From Mesoflavibacter sp037029465 (GTDB lineage: Bacteria; Bacteroidota; Bacteroidia; Flavobacteriales; Flavobacteriaceae): DNA of 64,000 bases. Under the pieces are notes generated by a model. The model worked only from the letters and a program-made list of their open reading frames with translations, did not search any database and was not told the origin of the DNA. Shown one piece after another: positions 25,060 to 32,619 of the stretch (positions within the stretch are counted from its first letter, which is position 1; each line of letters opens with the position of its first letter). The translations under genes were made by a program, and so were the position numbers. The stretch covers positions 62,001 through 126,000 of the forward strand of contig NZ_JAYMEM010000030.1 in the NCBI RefSeq assembly GCF_037029465.1, in the 5' to 3' direction.

Positions 25060-25423
25060 TGTTTAAAAGTTTTAAATCGATAAAATAAATGGTGAGAACT
25101 CCTAAAGTGTAAGCTACTAAATCCTGAACGCTAAAGCTGGTTCCAAAGACAATTCTTAAAAGTTTAATTTGATTAAGATTTAAATAATTTAGAAACTGAA
25201 AATATTGCGCAAACTCAATACAAAAAGCAATTATTAGTGTTGTAATTGCAACTTTTACAGAAGACATTTTACTAAATATTTTTATAAATAAAAACACCAA
25301 AATAGTCGCTAAAAAGTCACCAAATGTATGTCTGATAAAACCGCTTTTTAAGAATAGAGCGATACCAATTTCAGTAATTAGAATACAGATGAAAATGATG
25401 AGATAGGTTTTGTTTGCTTTCAT
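25052..25423 (-). CDS. DUF2809 domain membrane protein
   Basis: This 123-residue protein has about four hydrophobic helices, with the family pattern FIRHTFGDFLATILVFLFIK and FQFLNYLNLNQIKLLRIVFG followed by SVQDLVAYTLGVL. No function is known for DUF2809. It overlaps both neighbours (4 and 8 bases), showing a tight operon with the SanA-like and DUF1361 genes, which suggests a shared envelope-related role. Confidence 0.88.
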   Translation of the reverse strand: MKANKTYLIIFICILITEIGIALFLKSGFIRHTFGDFLATILVFLFIKIFSKMSSVKVAITTLIIAFCIEFAQYFQFLNYLNLNQIKLLRIVFGTSFSVQDLVAYTLGVLTIYFIDLKLLNNE

Positions 25424-26049
25424 GAGATTTCAATTGTTGGACCTAAAAACTTTGGTTGCTTGTTAATTATCACATCTATAACTGCTTTAGTTCTGGCTAA
25501 ATATTCTCTCAATTTAGTACGTAATCCAAATCGTCCATTTAAGTCTTTAGCATTAAAGCCTATAGCATCTATGTTATTATTTTCTGCTAAATAAATGGCG
25601 CGCTCATTATGAAATTTTTGAGATATAATAGTCATAGATTCTAAGCCAAAAATTTTCTTTGCTCGTACAATAGAATCTAAAGTTCTAAATCCAGCATAAT
25701 CCAAATAAATATCAGTTTCTGGTACACCAAGTTGTATTAAGTCTGACTTAAAAGTAGAAGGTTCGTCGTAATCTTTTCTGCTGTTGTCTCCGCTAATTAA
25801 AATTTTATCAATTTTATTGTTTTTCCAAAGTAAAAATGCGGCTTCTAATCTGTATTTATAATATAAATTTACATAACCATTAGAAGTTGTTTTTCCTGCA
25901 CCTAAAATTAAACCAACCTTGTTTTTTGGTACATTTTCAATGTTATCGAAGGTTTTGTGTTCTGCTTTGTAGCTTATTAAGAAATTACATAGTAAAACTG
26001 CTAATAAAAGAATTAATCCAAGTTTAAAAAGTTGTTTTAAGCGTTTCAT
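25420..26049 (-). CDS. SanA/YdcF family (DUF218) envelope protein
   Basis: This 209-residue protein has an N-terminal membrane anchor (about 8-27) and a DUF218 domain: VGLILGAGKTTSNGYVN, YKYRLEAAFLLW, ILISGDNSRKDYDEP and the late TIISQKFHNERAIYLA motif. SanA and ElyC affect envelope permeability in enterics through an unknown reaction. It overlaps the gene upstream by 26 bases and the one downstream by 4, so all are translated from one mRNA. Confidence 0.88.
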   Translation of the reverse strand: MKRLKQLFKLGLILLLAVLLCNFLISYKAEHKTFDNIENVPKNKVGLILGAGKTTSNGYVNLYYKYRLEAAFLLWKNNKIDKILISGDNSRKDYDEPSTFKSDLIQLGVPETDIYLDYAGFRTLDSIVRAKKIFGLESMTIISQKFHNERAIYLAENNNIDAIGFNAKDLNGRFGLRTKLREYLARTKAVIDVIINKQPKFLGPTIEIS

Positions 26050-26524
26050 TTTTTAGTTGTTTTTTATTGAAAATAGATGTTTTTAAAGTTTCAAAATCTG
26101 TATTTAGTAAGCCTTTAAAATCTAAATCATAAAACCGATTTAAATTTTTTCCTAAGTGATAAGATTTTAAATAATAACGGTAATAATCAGGTAGGATTAT
26201 CGAACCTAAAATAACGACTCCAAAAAGGTATAGGCTTCTTTTACCATTACCAAAACATAGATATTGTAACGCAATTTCATCTTCTTCATTACTTGTGTAC
26301 CCAGTAATTACATGATAAGCATCGTGCCTTTCTGCTTTAGGAATTAAATCAAAACCATTTTGGTCTAAAAACAAGCCAAGTTTGTATCCAAAACTATATT
26401 TAGCATATAGTAAAAGTTCTTTTTTGGTTAAATTCCAAGGTGTGTTTTTCTTGAAATACTTGATGTAAATACCTTGTGTGATTTCAAAAAGAAAGGCAAC
26501 TATTTTTTTCCTGTATCTTCTCAT
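26024..26524 (-). CDS. Coq4-like protein
   Basis: This 166-residue protein contains ERHDAYHVITGYTSNEEDEIALQ, with the HDxYH and distal Glu arrangement of Coq4, a metal site in the ubiquinone complex Q scaffold. Bacteroidota make menaquinone, so a ubiquinone role is unlikely and the function here is open. It is first in a four-gene operon. A double palindrome (26532-26559) with probable operator function lies 8 bases upstream of its start region, shared with the operon of the winged-helix regulator. Confidence 0.7.
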   Translation of the reverse strand: MRRYRKKIVAFLFEITQGIYIKYFKKNTPWNLTKKELLLYAKYSFGYKLGLFLDQNGFDLIPKAERHDAYHVITGYTSNEEDEIALQYLCFGNGKRSLYLFGVVILGSIILPDYYRYYLKSYHLGKNLNRFYDLDFKGLLNTDFETLKTSIFNKKQLKNETLKTTF

Positions 26525-26531
26525 TTATTTG

Positions 26532-26559
26532 TTTTTAAAGTACTTTGAATTTCAAAGTA
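26532..26559 (-). promoter_or_regulatory. probable operator/promoter of the Coq4-SanA operon
   Basis: TTTTTAAAGTACTTTG is followed by 5 bases and CAAAGTA, giving TACTTTG-n5-CAAAGTA at 26541-26559 plus the overlapping palindrome AAAGTACTTT. The same arrangement occurs at 27594-27621. On the coding strand TTACTTTG resembles the -7 element, so a bound repressor would block transcription. Confidence 0.65.
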
Positions 26560-26579
26560 AATTGATAAAAATTTTTGAT

Positions 26580-26873
26580 TTATGTGTTTTTAATTAATTT
26601 TTCTAAAGCTTCAATGTGTTTTTTGAATTCAGCTTGTCCTAGTTTAGTAGCGCTGTATCGTGTGTTTGGTTTGCGTTCTATAAACTGTTTTTCAATTTTA
26701 ATATACTCAGCTTTTTCTAATGCTTTGGTGTGACTAGCAAGATTACCATCTGTAGCGTCTAAAAGTTCTTTTAGCGTATTAAAATCGGCATACTCGTTAA
26801 CCATTAATACAGACATAATGCCAAGTCTAATACGGTGATCAAATAGTTTATTTATGTTATTAATTATACTCAT
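26580..26873 (-). CDS. winged-helix transcriptional regulator
   Basis: This 97-residue protein fits the winged-helix family HTH_27 related to MarR/ArsR. An N-terminal helix is followed by HRIRLGIMSVLMVNEYADFNTLKELL, the recognition region TDGNLASHTKALEKAEYI, and the wing KQFIERKPNTRYSATKLG. There is no ligand or metal domain, so control is probably by dimerisation alone. It is the last gene of an operon with a membrane protein and a 37-residue protein, and matching palindromes precede its own operon and the next one, which suggests autoregulation. Confidence 0.88.
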   Translation of the reverse strand: MSIINNINKLFDHRIRLGIMSVLMVNEYADFNTLKELLDATDGNLASHTKALEKAEYIKIEKQFIERKPNTRYSATKLGQAEFKKHIEALEKLIKNT

Positions 26874-26987
26874 TTAACTTCCAGCAAAAGGCGAATTAAA
26901 AATACCTACAGCTAATTCTGCCCAAATTAAAAACAACAAAAATACTATAATAGCAACGATTATATATTTCTTTTTAAAAGCTTTCAT
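26874..26987 (-). CDS. single-pass membrane peptide (37 aa)
   Basis: A short minus-strand frame (ATG 26985-26987, stop 26874-26876) encodes a basic start MKAFKKKYIIV, one hydrophobic helix AIIVFLLFLIWAELAVG and a short polar end. It fits exactly between the regulator and the six-helix membrane protein with no spare bases, so it is probably real. Small membrane peptides of this type are common in Flavobacteriia next to such regulators; no function is known. Confidence 0.65.
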   Translation of the reverse strand: MKAFKKKYIIVAIIVFLLFLIWAELAVGIFNSPFAGS

Positions 26988-26988
26988 T

Positions 26989-27594
26989 TTAGCGATCATA
27001 TTTAAAGTGCATTATTGAGCCATAAATAATATGCATAAATCCAAAACCAATCACCCAAAACCAAAACCCGTAGCTTGGCATTAAGGCACAAATTAAGCCT
27101 AAGATAATCTCGGTAAAGCCTAAATATCTAATATCACCAATACTATATTTTGAAGCATTTATTAATGCTAACCCGTAAAAAATAAGCATTAGAGCTGCGG
27201 TATGTCCGTAGCGTTTTTGATTTAAAATGATTAAAATATAAAGTCCACCAACGATTAATGGGATTAAAAAATTTACAACTAATCGCTTAGAGGAATTATC
27301 CCAAATTTTCTCGCCGTTTTTCTTTGCTTTTTTAGTAGTTAGAAAAATGCCAGTTCCTATGCTTAAAACGGCAACCATAATTAAAATAGCTGCACAAATT
27401 TTAAATACATTGCCATCCAAAATTAAATAACCTCTAACCGAATTTGCTACAATATAGTATGCAATCGCAGCACCAATAAGCGCATATATACCAGCTAAAA
27501 TACCAGATAAACCGCTTAATGAAATAAAACGAGACGACTTATTCATTAAGTTTTTTATCTCGCTAATGTCTTTTAAATAATCTTTATCGCTCAT
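26989..27594 (-). CDS. conserved membrane protein, about six helices
   Basis: This 201-residue protein has a soluble N-terminal stretch (YLKDISEIKNLMNKSSRF) followed by six or so hydrophobic helices (about 27-50, 65-88, 108-125, 130-148, 152-170, 175-193). I know no named domain. It is first in the operon with the 37-residue peptide and the winged-helix regulator, and has the palindromic operator 9 bases upstream. The context suggests that the regulator controls levels of this protein, as in other membrane protein/HTH pairs of the phylum. Confidence 0.75.
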   Translation of the reverse strand: MSDKDYLKDISEIKNLMNKSSRFISLSGLSGILAGIYALIGAAIAYYIVANSVRGYLILDGNVFKICAAILIMVAVLSIGTGIFLTTKKAKKNGEKIWDNSSKRLVVNFLIPLIVGGLYILIILNQKRYGHTAALMLIFYGLALINASKYSIGDIRYLGFTEIILGLICALMPSYGFWFWVIGFGFMHIIYGSIMHFKYDR

Positions 27595-27621
27595 TTTTAA
27601 AGTACTTTGAAAAACAAAGTA
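27594..27621 (-). promoter_or_regulatory. probable operator/promoter of the regulator operon
   Basis: TTTTTAAAGTACTTTG followed by AAAAA and CAAAGTA repeats the layout found at 26532-26559, with 16 identical leading bases and the same 5-base spacer length. It lies directly before the start codon at 27594. Confidence 0.65.
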
Positions 27622-27734
27622 ATGTTTTTATTTTGAATTTAACAAGTTAAAAGATTGCTAAATTTTTAAAAATTGAAATAGTTCTTCCATTTCATTTTTT
27701 TTATTAAATTTAAGTCTAACTAAAAAACAAAGAT

Positions 27735-28094
27735 ATGCTTGGGTTATTACTAATTATAGCAAACATTACTGGAGGAATTTTGCTTGGATTGTCTACATTG
27801 GATAAATGGGATGGAGAAAGTGATTTTTTTAATAAAATAGCCGGTGTTTTAGCACCTTTTCAAACTATAATTGGTGGCGCATTAGTTATAATACCTTTGT
27901 TAAGACTATTTGGTGGTCACTTTAGTTTGTATGGAATTGTAAGTATTCTTGGAGGTATTTTACTACTTACACATGTATTTGGTAAAGCGCCAGCATTTGA
28001 AAATTCATTAAGAAAATTATCAGACAAGTTAATGCCTTTTAAAGCGATTATCGGAATTGTTTTATTAGTGATTGGTATTTTAGCGATATTCTAA
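27735..28094 (+). CDS. hypothetical membrane protein (119 aa)
   Basis: This 119-residue protein has four hydrophobic stretches, glycine-rich (IANITGGILLGLSTL, PFQTIIGGALVIIPLL, YGIVSILGGILLLTHVFG, PFKAIIGIVLLVIGILAIF). The second and fourth begin alike (PFQTIIG, PFKAIIG), which hints at an internal duplication. No domain is recognised. It is followed after one base by the DUF1801 gene, so the two are cotranscribed. Confidence 0.75.
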   Translation: MLGLLLIIANITGGILLGLSTLDKWDGESDFFNKIAGVLAPFQTIIGGALVIIPLLRLFGGHFSLYGIVSILGGILLLTHVFGKAPAFENSLRKLSDKLMPFKAIIGIVLLVIGILAIF

Positions 28095-28095
28095 A

Positions 28096-28443
28096 ATGAA
28101 TCCTGCCGAACAATATATATTAAATCAGCCCGAACATTTTCGGGCTATTTTATTGCATTTACAAATTTTAGTAGAACACACTTTACCTGAAATAGAATTA
28201 AAATTTAAATATAAAATCCCATTTTACTACTTAAAAGGAAAGCCTTTTTGTTATTTCAATGCCAGTCATAAAAAGCAATTTGTAGATGTTGGTTTTGTAA
28301 AAGGACCACAAATTAAAATACACCAAGAACATCAAATTACCGAAAATCGTAAAAAAATGATGTCACTTAGATATACGTCTTTAGATGCTATAAATGATAA
28401 CATTTTTATAGATGTGTTGAAAGCAGCTAGTGAATTGTATTGA
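28096..28443 (+). CDS. DUF1801 domain protein
   Basis: This 115-residue cytoplasmic protein shows the family pattern HLQILVEHTLPEIELKFKYKIPFYYLKGKPFCYF and a later VDVGFVKG. DUF1801 (YdhG-like) proteins have a small alpha-beta fold and no proven role. The gene is followed by a large hairpin repeat that can act as its terminator. Confidence 0.88.
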   Translation: MNPAEQYILNQPEHFRAILLHLQILVEHTLPEIELKFKYKIPFYYLKGKPFCYFNASHKKQFVDVGFVKGPQIKIHQEHQITENRKKMMSLRYTSLDAINDNIFIDVLKAASELY

Positions 28444-28481
28444 AAAACAAATAGCTCTATCATCAAAGGTAATATTCATTA

Positions 28482-28603
28482 TCATCACTTCGAGTGATTT
28501 TACGAAGAGTAGCTAAGTAAAATTGTATCGAGAAGTATAAACTTAAAGTTCTCGATACATTTTTTATTCCATTTAAAATTGCATAAAAAACACTCGAACT
28601 GAC
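28482..28603. repeat. paired inverted repeat with terminator-like centre (family 1 relative)
   Basis: The left arm runs TCACTTCGAGTGATTTTACG to TGTATCGAGAAGT. The right arm, read on the minus strand, runs GTCAGTTCGAGTG to TGTATCGAGAACT. They face each other, and the inner ends make an 11-bp hairpin (28524-28534 with 28549-28559) followed by T residues, which probably ends the DUF1801 transcript. Confidence 0.7.
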
Positions 28604-28668
28604 GTAGTTTTATAAACAACTATATTAGAAATATAATTAGTGATAATTTGTGTAATTGGTGTCACTAA

Positions 28669-29487
28669 TTAAAAACTCTGCACCAACTTTCTAATCGCCA
28701 CTAAATTAGTTAGTAAACCTTCTAAATTATCTAAGTGTAGCATGTTTGCACCGTCGCTTTTTGCGTTAGCTGGATCAAAATGTGTTTCGATAAATAAACC
28801 ATCTACATTATTTACAACGCCAGCACGCGCAATAGTTTCGATCATATCTGGTCGTCCGCCTGTAACACCAGCACTTTGGTTAGGTTGTTGTAAAGAATGT
28901 GTAACGTCTAAAACTACAGGCGCATAGTGTTTCATTGTAGGAATACCTCTAAAATCTACAATCATATCTTGGTAACCAAACATAGTACCACGATCGGTAA
29001 TCCAAGCTTTGTCACTTCCTGCATCCTTTACTTTTTGTACAGCGTGTTTCATCGCTTCAGGACTCATAAATTGTCCTTTTTTAAGGTTGACTACTTTTCC
29101 TGTTTTTGCAGCAGCAACAACCAAATCGGTTTGACGTACTAAAAACGCTGGTATTTGTAATACATCTACGTATTGTGCTGCTTTTGCAGCATCGCTAACT
29201 TCATGTATATCTGTAATGGTAGGTATATCAAATTTTTCAGACACTTTAGCAAGAATTTCTAATGCGTTTTCATCACCAATACCTGTAAAACTATCAATAC
29301 GACTACGATTTGCTTTTTTAAAACTACCTTTAAATACGTAAGGTATATTTAGTTTATCGGTAATGCTAACTACTTTTTCGGCAATGCGGTAAGCCATGTC
29401 TTCGCCTTCAATTGCGCATGGACCGCAAAGTAAAAAGAAGTTATTACTGTCTGTATGTTTGATTTTAGGTATATCTTGAAGTGTCAT
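28669..29487 (-). CDS. kdsA: 3-deoxy-8-phosphooctulonate synthase
   Basis: This 272-residue TIM barrel condenses PEP with arabinose 5-phosphate to KDO 8-phosphate for LPS. FFLLCGPCAIEGE, FKGSFKKANRSR, DRGTMFGYQDMIVDFRGIP and HSLQQPNQSAGVTGGRPDM are present. A Cys near the N-terminus (LCGPCAIE) is the usual metal-site candidate, but the N/C choice that decides metal dependence cannot be judged safely by eye. I start at MTLQDIPKIKH because the frame upstream is leader: a -7 element TATCTTTG on the minus strand (29508-29515) lies inside the longer reading frame. Confidence 0.95.
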   Translation of the reverse strand: MTLQDIPKIKHTDSNNFFLLCGPCAIEGEDMAYRIAEKVVSITDKLNIPYVFKGSFKKANRSRIDSFTGIGDENALEILAKVSEKFDIPTITDIHEVSDAAKAAQYVDVLQIPAFLVRQTDLVVAAAKTGKVVNLKKGQFMSPEAMKHAVQKVKDAGSDKAWITDRGTMFGYQDMIVDFRGIPTMKHYAPVVLDVTHSLQQPNQSAGVTGGRPDMIETIARAGVVNNVDGLFIETHFDPANAKSDGANMLHLDNLEGLLTNLVAIRKLVQSF

Positions 29488-29580
29488 TATTATAGTTTTA
29501 GATGCTACAAAGATACTATTAATGACTGAAATAAATAGGCTTTTATTTTTAGTTGAAATAAATAATCTTGGCAAACACTT

Positions 29581-29707
29581 GCATTAGCGATTGAAGAATT
29601 GTTGGAGCACATCTTTGATTGCGACTTCTGAAAGCGCGACCCTTTGTAACTTATTAATAATCTTTGTTTTAGTCTAAAAATAGGCGTTGTTACAAAGGGT
29701 AATGCCC
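29581..29707 (-). repeat. family 2 structured dispersed repeat, copy b
   Basis: Read on the minus strand it begins GGGCATTACCC and ends CGCTAATGC; GCATTA pairs with TAATGC. It has a 12-bp internal stem ACCCTTTGTAAC/GTTACAAAGGGT and the core AGTCGCAATCAAAGATGTGC, nearly identical to copy a. It lies between the divergent kdsA and typA promoters. Confidence 0.75.
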
Positions 29708-29724
29708 AATTGAAAAATAAAGTG

Positions 29725-29754
29725 TTGAATATATATAATTTATACCTACCTTTG
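29725..29754 (+). promoter_or_regulatory. typA promoter
   Basis: TTG at 29725-29727, 19 bases, then TACCTTTG at 29747-29754: an exact fit to the Bacteroidota housekeeping promoter. The expected leader is about 18 bases. Confidence 0.85.
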
Positions 29755-29778
29755 CACGCTTAAAATAAGGCACTATTT

Positions 29779-31578
29779 ATGGCTAAGATTAAAAACATTG
29801 CAATTATTGCGCACGTAGACCACGGTAAAACAACGCTGGTTGATAAAATTATGTATCACTGTCAGTTATTTAGAGAAAACGAAAATACTGGTGATTTAAT
29901 TTTGGATAATAACGATTTAGAGCGTGAACGTGGAATTACGATTACTTCTAAAAACGTATCGGTTACTTATAAAGACACTAAAATTAATATTATTGATACA
30001 CCAGGTCACGCCGATTTTGGTGGAGAAGTAGAACGTGTTTTAAACATGGCAGATGGTGTACTTTTATTAGTTGATGCTTTTGAAGGACCAATGCCACAAA
30101 CGCGTTTTGTACTTCAAAAAGCTATTGATTTAGGGTTAAAACCTTGCGTAGTTGTAAACAAAGTAGACAAAGAAAACTGTACGCCGGATGAGGTACACGA
30201 AAAAGTGTTTGACTTAATGTTTGAACTTGGTGCAGAAGAGTGGCAATTAGACTTCCCAACAGTTTATGGTTCTGCAAAGAACAACTGGATGAGTGAAGAT
30301 TGGAAGCAACAAACAGAAAACATCGAACCATTATTAGATATGGTTATCGAGCATATTCCTGAACCAAAAATTGAAGAAGGAACTACACAAATGTTAATCA
30401 CGTCTTTAGACTACTCTAGTTTTACAGGTCGTATTGCTATTGGACGTTTAACACGTGGCGACTTAAAAGTTAACCAACAAATTACGTTAGTAAAACGTGA
30501 TGGTTCTAAGGTGAAAAGTAGAATTAAAGAATTACACATCTTTGAAGGTTTAGGTCGTATAAAAGTAGATCAAGTACAAACTGGAGACATCTGTGCTATT
30601 GTTGGTCTTGATGGTTTTGAAATTGGTGATACTGTTGCCGATTTTGAAAATCCTGAAGGATTAAAAACAATTGCAATTGACGAGCCAACAATGAGTATGT
30701 TATTTACTATTAACGATTCGCCTTTCTTTGGAAAAGACGGAAAGTTTGTAACGTCAAGACATATTAAAGATCGTTTAACAAAAGAGTTAGAAAAAAACTT
30801 AGCCTTACGTGTACAAGAGACTGATAGTGCCGATAAATTTATGGTATTTGGTCGTGGTGTATTACACTTATCGGTTTTAATCGAAACGATGCGTCGTGAA
30901 GGTTATGAGTTACAAATTGGTCAGCCACAAGTAATCATTAAAGAAATTGATGGTGTAAAATGTGAGCCAGTAGAAGAAATGACTATCGATTTACCAGAAA
31001 CAGTATCTGGTAAAGCAGTAGAGCTTGTAACAATGCGTAAAGGTGAAATGATGAGTATGGAAGCAAAAGGAGACCGTATGGTTTGCGAGTTTATCATTCC
31101 GTCAAGAGGTATTATTGGTTTACGTAACCAATTATTAACAGCGACTGCAGGAGAAGCAATTATGGCGCACCGTTTTAAAGAATATCAGCCAGTAAAAGGT
31201 GGTATTCCTGAAAGACAAAATGGATCATTAGTATCTATGGAAAACGGTCAAGCTATTCCTTATTCTATTGATAAATTACAAGATAGAGGTAAGTTTTTTG
31301 TGGATCCAGGAGAAGATATTTACGAAGGTCAAGTTATCGGAGAAAACTCGCGTCAAGATGATATGACTGTAAACGTTACAAAAACTAAAAAGTTAAGTAA
31401 CGTACGTAGTGCAGGAGCAGACGATAAAGCTAAAATTGTACCTGCAATTAAGTTTTCTTTAGAAGAAGCTTTAGAATACATACAAAAAGATGAGTATGTA
31501 GAGGTAACACCAAATCACTTACGATTACGTAAAATTTTACTAAAAGAAGTAGAGCGTAAACGTAATAAAGCTTTGTAA
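29779..31578 (+). CDS. typA: translational GTPase TypA/BipA
   Basis: This 599-residue ribosome-associated GTPase has a G1 motif AHVDHGKTTLVDK, switch II DTPGHADFGGE and G4 VVNKVDKENC, followed by domain 2, EF-G-like domains III and V and the TypA-specific C-terminal domain (MAHRFKEYQPVKGGIPERQNGSL). Family members assist 50S assembly and growth in the cold. Length is normal. Its start follows a textbook promoter and a short leader without Shine-Dalgarno sequence, as is usual in this phylum. Confidence 0.97.
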   Translation: MAKIKNIAIIAHVDHGKTTLVDKIMYHCQLFRENENTGDLILDNNDLERERGITITSKNVSVTYKDTKINIIDTPGHADFGGEVERVLNMADGVLLLVDAFEGPMPQTRFVLQKAIDLGLKPCVVVNKVDKENCTPDEVHEKVFDLMFELGAEEWQLDFPTVYGSAKNNWMSEDWKQQTENIEPLLDMVIEHIPEPKIEEGTTQMLITSLDYSSFTGRIAIGRLTRGDLKVNQQITLVKRDGSKVKSRIKELHIFEGLGRIKVDQVQTGDICAIVGLDGFEIGDTVADFENPEGLKTIAIDEPTMSMLFTINDSPFFGKDGKFVTSRHIKDRLTKELEKNLALRVQETDSADKFMVFGRGVLHLSVLIETMRREGYELQIGQPQVIIKEIDGVKCEPVEEMTIDLPETVSGKAVELVTMRKGEMMSMEAKGDRMVCEFIIPSRGIIGLRNQLLTATAGEAIMAHRFKEYQPVKGGIPERQNGSLVSMENGQAIPYSIDKLQDRGKFFVDPGEDIYEGQVIGENSRQDDMTVNVTKTKKLSNVRSAGADDKAKIVPAIKFSLEEALEYIQKDEYVEVTPNHLRLRKILLKEVERKRNKAL

Positions 31579-31581
31579 AAA

Positions 31582-32349
31582 GTGACCGATAATACGATAC
31601 CAAATCCATTGCTTAGGCGCATTGTACATTCTAAATATATAGATGTACTTGGAGTAATTTTGGTAGTTAGTATTACACTGTATAGAAATTTTCATGAAAC
31701 TATATATTATGAAGGAGGTATCCGTTTTGGGATACCTTTTTCTAGTTTATGGAGTTATATAGAAAAAGGTGCTTTCCCGATAGGAATTTTATCAATTATT
31801 GGTGCGGCATTTTCGTTATTAGCAACACGTTTTTTAGTAAGACAAAGTAATTGGGGAAATGTAATTTGGATTTTTACAACCATAAATTCTGGAGTTATTG
31901 ATTATTTGTTTGGCAATCATTCTGCAATAATCACATATCCAATAACTTTTGGAATAGCCCTATTATCTACAAAAAAATGGTTTGAAGGCGAACGTATTAA
32001 AAATGCAGATGCTAGATATTGGTTGCTTTTTGTTTTAGCGTTTGTGGTATCTTATTCGTTAGTGTTTTTAGGTTTTTATTGGTTTGGAACCTCAATTACA
32101 AATCCTATTTTTAAACATACCATTGCCATAATTTTTGGTATTAGTATTGTAGGTAATGTTGGTATTGTTTTTAAATATAAACAGTCCTTTTTAGTATGGA
32201 CTTTTTATAATTTTGCTCAAATAGTAAAGAATTTTATTCAAGGTAATTTAGCTAATGTCGTTAAGTATGTTTTTTACTTAAGTAATGCTATCTTAACTTA
32301 TTTTGATTGGCACCTTAATGGTGATGTTCAAAAAATTAAAGAAAAATAA
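31582..32349 (+). CDS. integral membrane protein, PnuC-like
   Basis: This 255-residue protein starts with GTG three bases after typA. It has seven or so hydrophobic helices. The repeated Asn/Trp placements (SNWGNVIWIFTTINSGVIDYLF; SFLVWTFYNFAQIVKNFIQG; VFYLSNAILTYFDWH) resemble the nicotinamide mononucleotide/riboside transporter PnuC. That assignment is tentative: the overall pattern fits but no single residue set settles it. The next gene starts directly after its stop codon. Confidence 0.55.
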   Translation: MTDNTIPNPLLRRIVHSKYIDVLGVILVVSITLYRNFHETIYYEGGIRFGIPFSSLWSYIEKGAFPIGILSIIGAAFSLLATRFLVRQSNWGNVIWIFTTINSGVIDYLFGNHSAIITYPITFGIALLSTKKWFEGERIKNADARYWLLFVLAFVVSYSLVFLGFYWFGTSITNPIFKHTIAIIFGISIVGNVGIVFKYKQSFLVWTFYNFAQIVKNFIQGNLANVVKYVFYLSNAILTYFDWHLNGDVQKIKEK

Positions 32350-32589
32350 ATGGAATTATTCGGTATTACTTTAACAGAATACATAGGCTATTTCGCCTCT
32401 TTTTTTGTCTTACTTTCATTTACAATGAAAAACGTAAAAAGACTAAGAATTGTTAACATGATTGGTTGTACATTTTTTATAATTTATGGGTTTATGTTAC
32501 CAACTGTTAGAGTTGGTTTGCCTATAATTATAGCAAACGCAGCAATTTTTTGTGTTAACTTTTATTATGCGTTTTTCAAGAAAATTTAG
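32350..32589 (+). CDS. YgjV-like small inner membrane protein
   Basis: This 79-residue protein has three hydrophobic helices, with GYFASFFVLLSFTMKNVKRLRIVN and IGCTFFIIYGFMLPTVRVGLP matching the YgjV-type family in length and pattern. Function is unknown. It abuts the PnuC-like gene with no gap. Its TAG stop is followed in the same frame by the unbroken reading frame of the next gene. Confidence 0.75.
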   Translation: MELFGITLTEYIGYFASFFVLLSFTMKNVKRLRIVNMIGCTFFIIYGFMLPTVRVGLPIIIANAAIFCVNFYYAFFKKI

Positions 32590-32619
32590 TACTTTCAAAG
32601 CTGTAAAAACAGCAACACT

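Noticed and set aside
29488..29574. N-terminal extension of kdsA
   Set aside because: The extra 29 residues are Ser/Ile/Phe-rich translation of a promoter region; KdsA starts near MTLQDIPKIKH and a -7 element lies in the extension.
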